Shown here in pieces: positions 34,953 to 49,587 of a DNA stretch of 64,000 bases (positions are counted from its first letter, which is position 1; every line of letters starts with the position of its first letter). Position numbers and translations under genes: made by a program. The DNA is from Apiospora phragmitis (taxonomy: Eukaryota; Ascomycota; Sordariomycetes; Amphisphaeriales; Apiosporaceae): positions 682,001 through 746,000 of the forward strand of contig JAQQWL010000007.1 of the NCBI GenBank assembly GCA_038363925.1, given 5' to 3'. Under the pieces are notes generated by a model that was not told the origin of the DNA, searched no databases, and saw only the letters and a list, made by a program, of their open reading frames with translations.

Positions 34953-35430
34953 TCTTAACGAACGTTATATAAGTTTTAAAAAGAATCTAGTAAAATATAC
35001 TTAATTTTATATTAATAATATAGAGAAAATTATTTAAACGTGTAATAAAAGAGGCGTTTTATTAATGCTTTTAAAATTATATTATTAATTAATAATTCTT
35101 TTTAAATAGGTTATTTAAATTATTATAAATCGTTAGCTTTAAAGTTTTTTAAATATATTATCCTTAGATTATTTTTATATAACTAAAATTATATAGTTTT
35201 AATTATTTATAGCTATATAGTTCGTATTAATCGTTTAATATTATCGTTGTTATTTTATTTTATATTCTTTTTTTAATAATCGTTATTATATTTTTAACGA
35301 GTGAGTTTATTATTATTAATAAGTTATAAGCGTTAATTAAATAAAGCTAGTTTATATTAAGTTTCGTATATATTTCGAAGTATTATAAAGCCGTGTCGAA
35401 AATAAGTTTAAGTTATAATAATAACGTGGT
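34953..35430 (+). repeat. Decayed LTR of the gypsy family (likely solo)
   Basis: Starts taacgaacgttatataag and continues with the same order of blocks as the LTR at 41866-42477, ending near gccgtgtcgaaaataagttt (around 35390-35415), the counterpart of gccatgccgaaaataagcct near the end of that LTR. No internal retrotransposon sequence follows in the expected place. Exact ends and target duplication cannot be fixed. Confidence 0.55.
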
Positions 35431-36882
35431 TTATTACTAATGCGGCTATATTATTAAATTAGCTACTCCTTTTTCTAAGTTACGTAATTAAACTTTAATA
35501 CGTAATATCTCTATAACTATAATACCGATTTAATCGAAAAAAGATCGTATAGTTTTAATAATTTAAGCGACGCGAGAAGGTCCGAATCGAATTAATTAAA
35601 GAGCTGCTACAAAAGTGTACGACGTCTTCCGAGCTATTATAAGCGACCGATTCCGCGGTACCGAACCTCGACGCGAAATCCGATATTTATAATATAAATT
35701 AAATCTAATTAAAAAAGAAGTACTTTATAATTATATAATTAATTTAAATACTCGAAAAATACCTCCTAATATTAATATTATAAAAAATATAGTTAATCTT
35801 TTTTTAAAGTCGCGCGGCGGCGACCGCGTTAATAAGTATTAAATTAAACACTTTATTAACCGTAACCCGGACTTCAAGACCCGAATAAACCGTCGATACT
35901 ATTATTAGAGGGCTTTTTATAAAGATATAAGTATTATTTCTAGCTAGTTCGCGCTAGTCGTAAATATTAAAACTAAATACGGCATTTTAAACGAAAACAA
36001 ATAGAATTTTAACGAAACCGGCTTTATAATAAGTATAATCGAGTTAATACTCGTTTTAATATGCGCCGATCGTTATAAAAAAGAGAAATCGGTTTAGCTT
36101 AATAATTATGAATAATTAACGGCTATTAAATGTATTAATTTATAAAGTTAATATATTCCGCAGTTTTTAATCGTTTAAAATTAATATTACCTCGTAAATT
36201 AATTTTATAAATATAACTTACCGGGCGATTAAGTAATTAAACCGACTTTTAATACTTAAATTAATAATAAACGAGCTTAAACTAAATTTAATATTTTAAT
36301 AAATATACTAAAACTCGGTTAAAAAGCTTTTATTACCTTTTAATCTTAAACGGTTACGAAAGCTATATTTCGGCCGAATTTTAAGAATATTATAAGAATA
36401 ACGACATTATTACGCTCAATATACTTCCTTATTCCTCTTACCTACTTTAATTTTTAAATATAATACTTTATTCGCCGTTAAAACGTACTTATTCGAAATA
36501 AATTAAACTATTTATTAAAGTATTTATAAATTATATTACGAAGCTAAAATTCTTTATCGCTTTTAAGGCCGCGTATTTTATTATTTCTATAAAAACTAAT
36601 ATTAAATCTAGATTTAATATATCTAGTTTAATATTTTACTAACCCGATAAAATAATTAATAAGCTAGATATACGTCTTTAAACGCTTATATTTAACTCGT
36701 CGCGTCCGGGAACAGTTAATACTTATAACCTTTAAACGCCGTTTAACTTTTAATAAACGATTAAATACTTTATTTTTATTAAAAATAAGGTCTTTACTTA
36801 TTAAAAATAAAGTCCTTACTTATTAAAAAAGCTCCTCGATATTAATTTTAAATACTATAAACTAAATAATTAAAAATATATA

Positions 36883-39800
36883 ACGTATTTTATAAGCGAA
36901 TATCTTATATAAGTAAATATCCTATTCTTTTACACCCCTTTTAATAAAATATAAATTAATTTCACCACAACGCATTTAATATATTAAAATTAATCGGAAT
37001 ACTCATCTCTAAATACTTCTATATTATTCTAATAAGTACGCGTATTATACTCGGGCTCTCCGTAAATTCTATAGCGTTATAAACGTGTCTTAAACGTCCT
37101 CGTATAATTACTCCTTTAACGCAATTCGTTTTATAACTATTTATTAATATCCTTTTAAAACTATAGGTCTTTTTTAACTTATATACGAAGTGATCCTCTA
37201 TTTTATAGCCGTTTATTTTTCGTACGGCGGCGCCGGCTAAGCATCTTATTTATTTTTCGAAGTATTAGGTTCTTACTTTTTAAAAAAGTAACTCGGTATA
37301 TAATATACGTTATAACTTTTACGATCTAATTAAAACTAATTAAAATAAACGTTAAAAAGTTATTTTAATACCGTATAATACGGTTTCGAACGTATTCGAT
37401 TTAAGATTAAGCCTTAATTAAATTACTTAGAGTTTTTAATTCTTAAAAAATAAATAGGTTAAAAACGTTCCCGAAAGTATTAAAATATATAGCTTTATAT
37501 TTAATTATAAAATAATATATTTTAAATTATATAAAATAAGTCCTATCCTTCGAAAACCTCCTTATATTTTCGAAACTATAAAAATCGCTTAGAACGTTTT
37601 TAAAAACGTTAATAAGAAGTCCTCCTTTAAAATATAAATAATATACGCCCGTATAAAACATATAATTTCTTTCCCGTATACCCTTTTTAATACATAAAAA
37701 TAACTAATATTAAAAGATTAAAGTTTATATAATAAATAAAAAAGTATATAAAATATAATAATCGAGGTCTTTTTATAATAAAGCTCGAAAGCTATTAAGT
37801 AGTAGCTTTCGTAACCGTTTAAGACTAAAAAGCGATAACAACCCTTCGTATAAAACCTAATATATTAATTAAAATATCGAATCTAGTCCTCGCCTCTTTT
37901 ATTTATAGTTTAGCTATTTTTAATAATTACGATCACCTAGTCCTTCGGTAATAAGCTGTTTTCGTACTAGGAAAAAAAGTGCGTTTTCCCGGTAAAAATA
38001 ATATACGGAGGAATAGCGTAACCGTATAATCCGACACCCTAAATAACTATAACCTATTCCTGGTTCTTTTACTATATTACCCTAGGCCTTTCGTATTAAT
38101 CGGAGGTAGTTACGATTATTTCGGATAAGATTTAGCCTATAAAAATGCCGGTCCCGTCGAAATTATAAATATCCTCTTTTTAAATCCCGTACTTAGAAAT
38201 TATATTCCGTACGAAAGTAAACTACGCGTAAGCCAGCTGACGGTGCTATGGTCACCCTATACAACAGCGACCCTTAAATTTAAATAGCTCCTAATAGTAC
38301 CATATATAAATCAATATATAAACTAGTTAGCTTTTAATTTATAATTAATTAAATAATACCATCGTTTTCCTTTTCTTTTCCTCTTTCTAATGGGCCGTAA
38401 ACTTGACGAGTTAGTACTATAACGCGCGATTTAAGATGTTATAAATAGCTCGTTAATAAAACAAGCCGCCGAGAAGTATAATATTTTTAAAATAATTCTA
38501 AGGGCTCGGATTCACGGCCGTAAGACTATAAAACAACGGAATAAGTCCTTCCAAGCCTTAATAATAACGGAAAAGTTTTAGATCGTGATTTAATACTTTA
38601 TATAATATGATCTAGGCTGCTTATCGACGTACGTTATCTTCCGGATATTCGCTTAACGGATTTTTTAAACTAACGGGATTAATATAATCCTCGGTAAACA
38701 TTAGGTTAAAAGATTTATTACTCGTTATCTATTTATTAGTACTACTTTTTTTAAAAGGATAGATTTTTTAAAGCTTAATATAACTTTTGTAAAAAAAATT
38801 ATCGAGTTTTTCGAGCAGCTTAATAATCTTATTCTAAAATCGATCCCTTTAAAGTTTCGGTTTAACGTTAACGAGATCAGTAACTAGCTCGGCTATAAAA
38901 CGAATATAATAATTATTAAACTTATTAAAATAAAGAAAATATTAATTATAAATTCCCTTAACCGAGAATAGGCTTTTATAATAGAATATAATAACGCTTT
39001 AAACCGAGCCTTGCCTCTTCTTATTATATTTAAGGGTTAATAAGTTTAATAGTAATAATTTCCGGAAGAGGAGGACTCGTTAACGGATACTATAAAGGAT
39101 TAGGTTTTTACGGCATCCCTAAAGGCTAAACTAATAAGGAGCTAGCCTTGTTATAGCTAAATAAGGTTTTTATCCTTTATATAAAGCTTAAAAACAAGGA
39201 TTAGTAACGGCTTATTATTTTAAATGGTTACGCTAACTACGTAAGCGAGGATTTTATTATAACGTATTTAAAATATAAAATATAGCTTTTCTTCTTTCCG
39301 GTATACTCGTCGTATTTATTATAACCTTTAAATTTTAATCCTTTTAATATATTAAAAAGTATTTACTATTAAAAAATAACTTTATATTATATTGGGTTTA
39401 ATAATATAAATATAAGTAAAAAAACTTTTTTTAATATTACGAACTAATTAAAAAGTTTACCTTTTAACTATATATAATAATTAATAGTTAAGCCGTAATT
39501 AATATATTCCCTCGCGATATTAATAAGCCCCTTAATAGCTAAAACCGGAAAATAAAAAACCAGGTAGAGGCAGAACTATTTAAGCCTCCCCCCGACGTTT
39601 TTAATAAATAATTCTCCTTTATAACGTTACTAATACTTATAACTAGCCGCTAAATTAAAAAGTTAGCGGATACGGTTAATAATAATAATATTATTTTCGA
39701 TAGCGCGACGCGCCGGGTTTTATTCCGGAAGTTCTAAAAGAGTTTAAATACTTTAAACGGCTAGATCGGCTAATTAGAATACGAGAAGTTAGTTTTAAAA

Positions 39801-40662
39801 AGTAATTTAAAGAAAAAAAGAAATAAAAAATGGAAAAGAGTAATACCTAACCCTAATTAGAAATTTACGCGTATACGAAATACTATAGCAATTAAAAGGG
39901 AAATAAATAGCGTTATATTAGAACCTTAAGCTGTTACTCCTTTATCGTCAGCGCCGGAAGCCGTTATAATTAAATCTAACTCTAAATCTAAGATTAAGAG
40001 TGTTATAAAAGCGTTTCAGGATTGAAATAGTGTTTTTAAGATTTTGTATTAATTTTTAATTAAATTATTCGTATTATTATTATATAGTATTATTATTAGT
40101 TTTTAAGGTCGCCGTTGTATAGGGTGACCGTAGCACCGTCAGCTAGCTTAATACGCGTCGAGATTTTTATAAAAAATTCTTTAATAATCGATTCTTCGAT
40201 TAAAACGCGTCCGGAGGTCTAATTATTATCGTATAAAATTAAAGGCCTAATTAACGCCGATGCGTCCCGCGTCGCGTAAGTTAAATAATTAATTCGCTAT
40301 ATCTTTTATATTACTTAGCCGAGAAAGAAACGATCGCGTATTTAAATTAATAATATATCGAATAATCGTATCTTTTTTAAAATTTAAAAGCTTTTTAAAA
40401 TTCGTAAATATTTCGCGTTATATAGGTTAATTATTTTATCTACGCTATAGAGTTTTTAATAAAACGTAATAAATTAATATAGCCTTTTATACACTTAAAA
40501 TTAAGGATTCTTAAAACGCTTAAAGCGCTAGAATTATATTACTCTCTTTTTAAAGTTATAGCATTTTCGGACGTAAAAGAATATAAACAAAGGTTAAGGC
40601 TGTAAGGAAATTTATAAAAATAAGACATTCGCTTGTATAAGACATTCGCTTGTGGGATACGA
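36883..40662 (-). mobile_element. Fot1/pogo-like element copy D, itself interrupted
   Basis: Ends acgtattt...ggatacga, related to the acgtatcc terminal inverted repeat of copies A-C, flanked by TA (36881-36882; 40663-40664). Subterminal repeats of the aagcgaatatc type are visible at both ends. Removing the nested element (38231-40148 with one TA) leaves about 1.86 kb, equal to the other copies. The transposase reads on the minus strand: remnants of the DETGF region at 38138-38162 and of the GKTHFF region at about 37975. Heavily RIP-mutated. Confidence 0.8.
38231..40148 (+). mobile_element. TA-inserting transposon (42-bp TIR) nested in copy D
   Basis: 1,918 bp with ~42-bp terminal inverted repeats starting AGCCAGCTGACGGTGCTA on the left and AGCTAGCTGACGGTGCTA (reverse complement) on the right, continuing ggtcaccctatacaac. 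TA target duplication at 38229-38230 and 40149-40150; the host sequence acgcg-TA-atacgcg is rejoined on removal, as seen in copy B. A frame opens at 38391 with MGRKLDELVL and a residual HTH (KQAAEKYNI), consistent with a Fot1/pogo-type transposase read on the plus strand. The TIRs are much less RIP-mutated than the interior. Confidence 0.85.
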
Positions 40663-41865
40663 TATATTAAAAACATATAATCCGTACTCTTATAAACTAC
40701 GGTCGGCACTCGTAGGGTCAGCCCCTTATTAAGCTACCTATACGCGGCCTTTCTTTAAAAAAGAAAACATTATAGAAGTAACGAAACGAGCGTTTAAATA
40801 TATATTAGAAAAATATATTTATTATTAATTTATCGTATATTAAAACGTATTACGAAATTAATATTATACTCTTCTATATTATATAATTAACTGTCCGTGC
40901 CTTAGGCCGCGATTTCTTAGCTTTATTATAATATAATAATATATAAAATAACCTTTATAAAAAATTAAATATATACCTTATAAAAGGCTAATTTAATACT
41001 TTAAACGCCGGAAAGCTAAAAAATCGTGCGTTTAACTTAAAAAAGCCCTTACTATATAAGAATCTTAGAAGCTATAAAACGAGAAGATAAAAAGAAAGCG
41101 TTTAATAACTAATAAACATAGAACGAGGGGTTCGTCGAAGCGGAAGGCGACCGGTAGAAGGCGTTATAATATTTACGGCGAGACAGGTTATAATACGTGA
41201 ACATATAAAAAGGATATAGAATTAAGTAGTAAATCGAATAAAAGTAATTTTAATTAACTTAAAACGCTAAAATTAAATTAATTAATATAAAAATAGTAAG
41301 ATATAAGAAAAGTAGCCGACTTAATAATAAACTATATTATTATTAAATAACTTATTTCTATTATTTATCGAGTTTAATTAAATCTTAACGTGTAGTATTT
41401 TATAATTATAATACTTAAGTTATTCTTTATAAAAACCACTTATTTTAATAATTTAAGCGATATAAAACCTTTTAAACTTAATAAGCGAGAAGTATATTAT
41501 AAAAATATTATATATTTTTAAAGCTATTTTATATTATCGAATTTACGGCCGAAGTTTATAACGCGAAATTCGATATTTATAATATAAATTAAATTTAATT
41601 AAGAAACGGGGTTTTTATAAGTGTATAATTAGTTTAAATACTTAAAGAATACCTATTAATATAATGAATATTAAGTTAAGCGATTTATCCACGGTAACTT
41701 AAACTTTAAAAGTAAAATAAATCGTTAATATAATTATTAAAAGGCTTTTTAAAAACATTAAAGCGTTATTTTTAATTAGGTTAAATTAATTATAAATATT
41801 AAAGCGAAATATAATATCTTTAATAAAAGTATATATAACTTTAACGAAACTAGCTTTATAATAAG

Positions 41866-42477
41866 TGTAACGAACGCTATTTAAGTTCTAAGAAAAACCT
41901 AGTAAAACGTACTGGGGTTTATATTAATAATACGAGAGAGTATTTAGTCGTGCGATGAGAGTAACGCTCTTATCGATATAATACGTAATAGCCGGGTCGT
42001 AACGTAATAATAAGGGGTTAAGTAAAGCTATTTATATAATAAGGTTATTAAGGTTATTTATTTTATTAATAAGTTAAAATTAATACTTAAATTAATTATT
42101 AAAATAAAAAGTATTTATATAAAATATATAAGGAATATTTATTATTATATATTTAATTACTGTTTTATTAATTATATGTAATATTATTTAATAATTATAA
42201 TTAAATTATTTAATATTATTTTATTAAGCTACGCCTTACTTTATTATTATATAACTTATTTTTAATTATTTATATTATTTTCTTTATTTTTATTTACTTA
42301 TAATTAACTAGCTTTATCGTATTATTATTATAATATTAATTATTATAATAATATAGCGGGGTTTATTATTGCTAACCGGTGGGGTAATTCTTAATACTAG
42401 TTTTTATAAACGCTTTAAAGTATTATATCGCCATGCCGAAAATAAGCCTAGCCGCATAATTAGGTTAACTCGTTATA
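41866..42477 (-). repeat. 3' LTR of the gypsy element (612 bp)
   Basis: On the plus strand it starts TGTAACGAACGCTATTTAAG and ends near aggttaactcgttata, and matches 49588-50057 plus 51443-51621. TG...TA termini fit an original TG...CA changed by RIP. It lies at the 3' end of the minus-strand retrotransposon. Confidence 0.8.
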
Positions 42478-43708
42478 TTATTCTCCTTTTCTTATTTATT
42501 TTATTTTTAAAATAATTAATTATTATAAGTACTAGGTTCTATTACTTTTATCTTAATTTTTAATAGGTTCCCTTCTTTTTTAGTTTTTATTTATAATATA
42601 TACTTATTATATTTAGTCGTATTAAAAAATCGCGATCTAAATCCACTCGTTTTTTTACCGTTCGTCGTACTAATTTAATTAAGGCTTTTAATGAGTTTAG
42701 TTTCGTCGTTATGCCTTATAGTTATTATATTTCGAAAGGATAATTATATATTATAATAAGAGGCGTTAATAAATATAAAGAATATACTCGTATTAGCTAC
42801 GCTTATAATAGAACCGGTGTTTCGTTATCTTTTTTTTATCGGGTATAAAACGAGCACAATCGTTTTTTTCGCAAAGAGTTAATTATAAAAACGTATTTCT
42901 TCGAGCTATATTGTTAAACTAACGAAGCCGTAGCTCGTTTAATTCGTTTTAAAAAGTAGAAAGAAATAACTCGCACTTAAAGTATAAAGTTAATATAACG
43001 AGGTCTTTATTCTTTAAACGAGTTAAAAAAGTAAGAGCGTTAAGAGTTTAAAGTTATTTTAACCATTTAAACCTAAGGTAGTTTCGATATTATTAATTAA
43101 AATATAATATATTTTTCTTTCGATCCGCTATTTAAAGTTATTTCTTAAATACTCGTAAATTTTTAGCGGCGGTTTTTAAGTATTTCTTAACTTCTTAAGT
43201 ATTATTTTTTAAAATAACTTTTACGCTTTTAAATAGTTTAATCTTTTTAAAGTTTAATTTATTACTTAGTTATTTAGTTTTCATATTTCGTTATAAAATA
43301 TATACTCTATTTCCCTTTTTTAAAATTAATCCCTTTAACTTAGTTTAATTAACGTATCTCTTTATTCGTTATTAAAAAAAGGTAAGGTTTTATTATAACG
43401 TAATTTAAAGTTCTTTTAAGTTTTCGACTTATATAATCGCGATTAATATTAACTCTCCTTTTAAGGGTTTTTTAATAATTTCTAAGTTATATTTATAGTT
43501 CGCTTAAAATAGTAATATATATATAGCTTAGTTATTCGCGTTATTTTAAATAAATTAAGTTATAAGTAATAATTATACTTAATTATTCTATTCGTAATTA
43601 ATTTAATATCGTAGGTATTATTTTAAGGTTTAATTTATTTATTCGATTTATTTATTCGTTTAAAAATAATAAGCTATAAATAGCTTATATTTAACGCCGA
43701 GTTATACT

Positions 43709-44425
43709 TATTACGACCTGACCTAACGACGCAGCCAGTACCCACCCTCGAGACGGAACCAAGATGACCCGAAACGCTTACGAACTAATAAACGGTTATT
43801 AACCCCGCCGGTTAACGCTTACAACTACACCTGCGACAATAAGAGTCTATCATATTAACCACGATAACCGACACCACGATAATAAACGTACACGGCCAAC
43901 CTAGGACAGCACCCGTAGGATGGCACAAGATAGATAGGCAGGAATAAACGGGTAGAAATAGCTAGTATAAGTTAGATAAATAAAACGGAGTTATATGCCG
44001 ATAAAATAAAGAGCTATAAGATCACGACGTTTTAAATAATCCCGGAGTTATAAGATCACGACGCTCTTAGTAATCTCGGAGTTATAAAATTACGAAGCTT
44101 TTAATAATCCGGCGTAAATTAATAAAAGAGGGATTAAATATATAATAACGAATAATTCCTTATATATTTTATATAAATATTCTTTATTATAATAATTAAA
44201 CTAAATATTAATCTTAACTTATTAATAAAGTAAATAACTTTAACGAAACTATTATAAATCTCTTTAAATTTACGCACTTCAATTACTTTTATTTTTATAA
44301 TTATTATATATTATATCGATAAAGGCGGACCTTTATCGCACGTTTAAATACTTTTTTATATTATTAATATAAACCTTAGTATATCTTATTAAGTTTCTTT
44401 TAAAACTTAGCTAGCGTTCGTTATA
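43709..44425 (-). repeat. Solo LTR in inverse orientation within gypsy element
   Basis: 717 bp flanked by ATACT (43704-43708 and 44426-44430). Read on the minus strand it starts tataacgaacgctagctaag and has the same block order as the gypsy LTRs, so it comes from the same or a sister family but in the opposite orientation to the surrounding element's plus-strand LTR reading. No internal sequence: a solo LTR left by LTR-LTR recombination. Its 43715-43990 part is clearly less AT-rich and less RIP-mutated than its surroundings. Confidence 0.8.
44011..44112 (+). repeat. 3 x 34-bp tandem repeat inside the solo LTR
   Basis: Units 44011-44044, 44045-44078 and 44079-44112, each beginning gagttataagatcacgacg or a RIP variant and ending aatcccg/aatctcg/aatccgg. 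Such repeats occur in LTR U3 regions. Confidence 0.8.
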
Positions 44426-47400
44426 ATACTATAAGCGATTTTTTAAATTTTATAATAAATAGCGTATGTTTATTAGAAATAATCGTTTCGAGTAGTCCGT
44501 ATTAATTAATAATTATTCGAAAGAATATATAAATTAAATTATTAATATAGCTAAATTCGTTTTATAATAAAAAGTAGGTATACTTTATAAACTTATCTAT
44601 AATTACTAAGATATTATCGTAACTAACTTTAATTAAAGGTTCCTTTAATAGGGGCAGCTTAATAATAAAGTTAAATGCGATTATTTTTTACGCTTTATTT
44701 AATAGTAAAATCGGTTATAATTCTCTATATAACTAATACTTAATAACCTTAGCTTTATTATAAAGGTTATATTAATTATTTACCTTAGCTACGAGTAGTT
44801 TAAAGTTTTTATAATCGAATTACTTAATAATTTATTTTTAAGTTTTAAATATTCTTTAATACTTATATATAAAATACTTATAAAGTTCTTTAATAAAGTC
44901 TTCGCGATATTATTTAAAAATATAAATCTTATCTCGGTGAAAAATAAGACCGTCTCGGTTTTCGAAGTAATCTTTAATATAGTTAACGAAATTAAGGGTT
45001 TAATTAAGTTCTTAAAACTTAATAACTTAATTATTATTATATTAAACGTAGGTTATAACGTTTAATTATTAAAATAATACGAAGTTATCGTTTTAGTTAT
45101 AAATTAAAAAAGTTCGTGTTTTAAATAAAACTTTTTTTTAATAATCTAATCGTCGGCTTAATACGTTAACGCAACCCTTCTCGCTATCCTTATAATAAAT
45201 AATAATAAGGTTAAATCTTAATTAAAGTTTAAGCTATTATATTTATCGTTTATTTAATTCTTAAATAATAATAAATATTATAAGGTCTTTATAATTAATA
45301 TAAACTTTTATTAGTTTTTTATTCCGCTAAAATAATATTTCTATTCTTTATAAGCTTAAATAATAATTATTAATTCTTTATTATAAATTTAATAATTAAG
45401 TTTTAATTTATTAAGCTTTTTTAAAAAGAATATAAGAAAGTGTAACTTTTCGTCGTTATTTCGTTAACTTAATTACCCTTCGATCGTATAGTTCGATACG
45501 TCGGTTTTAATTTTAAAAGGTTTAGTAGAATTTATTACGTAAAGTACTAGTTCGTTAAAAATTCGCTCTTTAATATCGTAAAAAGCTTCGGCTTTTTTTT
45601 CTATGCATTAGAACGACTCGTCCTTTTTTATTAAGTTTATTAAAAGTGTCGCTATTTTATTAAATCTAGGTATAAAAATATAGTAATAATTAATTAGTTT
45701 TAAAAAAGATTTAACTTTTATAGCGCTTATAGGCGTAGGCTACTCTTTAACTATTAAAATTTTTAAAGGTTTTATTTGAATCTTTTCGAAAAATATTATA
45801 TATTTTATAAATATATCTAATCGTTAATAAAATTCGCTTTTCTTTAAATTAAATAATAAATTAACGTTCTATAACTTTTAAAGTATTAATTTTATATACT
45901 TTATATATTATTTTTTATTTTTAAAACAAATTAAGATATTATTAAAATATATTATAATAAACTTCTTAAAGTATTTATATAAAACGTAGTTAATTCTTAT
46001 TTAAAAGCTAATTAATACCTTCATTAAATTAAATAGTATAGCTTAATATTCGAAATATTTATACTTAGTTCAAAACGCGGTTTTTTATTTATTTTATTTT
46101 TTAAATCTAGATTAAATTATATATATTAAAAAAATTAAATATTATAAAAATCTTAGCGTATAATAACTTATTTCGTAGGTCGTTAATTAAAGGTAAAAGG
46201 TACCGGTTCTTAATAATAATTTCGATAAACTTTTAATAATCGATATATATATATTACTTAGGTTTCTCGTTTTTACGCTTCTTTAAAATAAAAAGGATAA
46301 GGAAGCCTGCTAGTAATATAAATAGTCGTATAACTCTTTTTTCGAAGTTTTCCGTAATGTACTCTTTTAAGGCTTATTTATACTTTTAGTTAAGTTTATA
46401 TATAATTATAAATAAGGGTTCTTTCTTATTTTTAAAGGGTGTTTTATAATTTTATTATACATAAAATAATAAACCTATTTCTAGTTTCTTATTAAAAAAA
46501 GCATCGAATTACCGATACTCTTTTAATATAGTTATTATAACGTTTAGCTTAAGTTCTTTAATAATAACGTATATTTTAAATATTTTAAGTTTATTAAAAA
46601 GTCGCGTTTTAAACCATTAATTATTAATTAAACCTTTTTTTAATATATTTTATTAAAGTTAACTTATTTTTTAATTAATTTTAAAATTACTTACCCGCAA
46701 TTAAAGTATTTTTAAAATTATATTATATTTTATAACGTTCGTAATATTATACGTAATTTATTTATAATGTTTTTTAATATTAATTAAAAGGTTCGCGACT
46801 TCGTTTTATACTTTTCTATTATTATAAGTTATAAATCCTTTATTAACGGTTTTAAGTCGATATAGGGCGTTTTTTTATATTCGAATTTAAAGTAATTAAC
46901 AATTCGTAATAAAATATAGTTTCCTTATATTCCATTATTAAATAACGCTTTAATATAAACTCTTTTTACGTTTATTATTAATATAATATATTTATAAATA
47001 ATTTAATTATTTATTATTTTATATAAAGACTTATCTTAATCCGCTTATTATTATCTTTTTATAATAAGTGGCGTCTATTTCTCGAATGCTACTCCTATAA
47101 GTAATTAATAATTTCTTGCGGTCGATTATTATATTATCGCTATCGTTCCTTTTGTCTTTTATAGGGCGTTTTTTAATACGTTAATAAAAATGTTTTTATA
47201 CTCTTCCTCGTATAAAATACTATCCTTAATACTTAAAATTCGGCTTCTTTAAATAGTTCAAAGGTTTATTAAGTTTATTAAAATTTATAAGCGCTTTATA
47301 AATTCGTTAATATAATAAAGGGGTTCTTTTATTTAATATATATGTATACGTCTCAAAAATATTAAGCGCTTTTTTTTAAACGTTTATAGGCTCGTAACTT

Positions 47401-49587
47401 TTCTTAGGCGTGTTTAAGGTATCGATTTTTAAAATACTCCCTTTAATTCTATCCTTTTAATTAATATTATCGTAATTATCGTAGGTCTTCTTATATTAAT
47501 AAGTACGCGCGTTATTAGTTAAAGATTAACGTTTAAATCTTTTTAATAATATAATTAAAGTATAGTTATATAATCGGTCGCTTATTAATTCTCCGGGGAA
47601 ACTATTTATACTCGAGTTTTTTTACGAGGTGCTTTATATACGCGTTATATAAATACGAGATTTATAAGAGTATAAAATGCCCTTCGTATATAGGGGAGAT
47701 TCGAAGGTCGTCTTTTACCGCGTAATTATTGTAGATTCTTTAATTAAAACCGGCCGTAATAAGTATTTAGCGTAGGTATTTCGAATCAAGGCAAGGAATA
47801 CTAAAAATAACTAACTATTCGTTAATCTTTGAGTCTTTAAATTTAACGATCTCGTTTATTAACTTATTTATTTATATATTAATTAAACACTTATAATTTA
47901 TCGGTTATTTTAATTAATTTATAATATTATTTATTAAATTACTATCTTCGTTATATAAAAAGGGCTACTTCCTTCGCATTATAGCAATACTTCGGCTATA
48001 ATTACTTTTACCTTTAAAAGCATTAAAAAACAATTCGGTTTTTTCCTTATTTACTAAGTATAAGGTATATTCGTTATCTTAATAAGCTATTTAAAATAAG
48101 TTATTATATTTTATAATAACGCTATTACTTTTAATAATTATTATAAAGGCGTCCTTTACTTTAATAACGTTAATATATTATCCGTTTAAGACTTTTTAAA
48201 AGTCCTTTTTCGAGGCTCGATATTTTTAAGCGTAATATCTTTATTTTTAATAGTAATAATAAATGATATACTACTTTTTATTATGCTTATTATATCTAAT
48301 AACGTAGAAGTTTATAGGTTTATTATAATAATATAATTATTTTATATTATTTTAAATTTAATTAATTCATCGTTATTATTCGCTTTACTTTTTATGTTAT
48401 TATTTATATTTATAAGTATCGATCTTAATAATGAATTCTATATACGAAAAAAATTATCGGCAGTATTAAGCCGGCTAAGTTCGTCTTTAATATCGTCCTT
48501 TAGTTCTTAGTAATATATTATAATTTTCGTAGCTTTAATATAGTTTAGTTAAGCTATAATACGTCGGAATTTAACGGTATAAAAGGCGGCTAATCTTTTT
48601 TATTTAAAAGCTTCGAGTTCCTTTTCTACTTATCGTTTTTTATTAAGGTTTAAATAATTCAAAAGTTTATTCAAAGTAGTTATAACTTTTAAAAATTCGT
48701 TATACCTTTATACGGCAAAGCTTTACTTATTAATCGTTTTTCACAAGTTCGTTTAAATAGGGTTTAAACTAAGTAAATACCTTTTATAAGGGTCTAGACT
48801 AAGTGGTACACCTTAATATTTATTATCTCTAACTATAAAAAGAATTCTTTAAAGAGAAAAAGATTCTTCTTAATTATTATATAAATATTACCTATTTATA
48901 TATATGCTTTTATTTTAGTATATATATGCTCGGCATTTTTAATAAGTTTTATAAAAAGCAAGAAATGCTGATTAGTAGGTCGTAAAGGGGCCACGGGCCC
49001 CTAAGTCTTATTAATAGGGGTTTATCTCATAACACCTTCTTTTTAAAAAACGAGGTAACGTAAATAATTCGTTAAGTAGTGTTTTAAAACGTTCTTTTAT
49101 AAATTATTAATAGGCTTTAATTTAAACAAGAAAGTTACGGAAGTTTCCGCTTATTTTAATAAATAATATTAATATATTAATATTTATACCCTTTTTAAAT
49201 ATAATAAAGGTTTAAATAATATTAGTAGCTATATAAAAAAGACGTACTTTTTCGCGTAGCTTATTAATATTATAAGGTATTTATTTTAGGGTACTTCTAA
49301 CGAAGAGTTCGTTACGCTCTTTTTTAAGCTTAGCGTAATAGTATTAATAATTAACGTTCTTTTATTCGAATTCTTTAATTCGTTTAATTAACTCCTACGG
49401 CTTAAGGTTATTATCGGTATTATCGTTATTAATATTTATAACGAGATTTCGTTATAAGGTATTAAGGGTAACGATAGGGATCTTTCTTTATTAAACGATG
49501 CTATTAAAGCTAAGTATAGATATAGTTTTTATAAAGCTATTACTCAAGGTTTTAAATAGTAACTTATAATAATAAAAGTAATTAAAA

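Larger units (their letters stand above)
35450..41230 (+). mobile_element. pogo-type transposon copy 1, split by a nested element
   Basis: Plus-strand remnants at about 35450-36880 and 40665-41230 surround a later insertion (36883-40662). The decayed frame still follows the pogo/Tigger order: an HTH and CENPB-type binding region (35540-35880), a SRF-type helix, and the first catalytic region FNETGF (DETGF type, 36007-36024). The C-terminal part near 41030-41220 matches the second copy at 52450-52790. Numerous stops from RIP. The outer ends are not precisely recognisable. Confidence 0.65.

Noticed and set aside
44011..44112. CRISPR-like array
   Set aside because: Three contiguous 34-bp units without spacers inside an LTR of a fungal retrotransposon; a plain tandem repeat.
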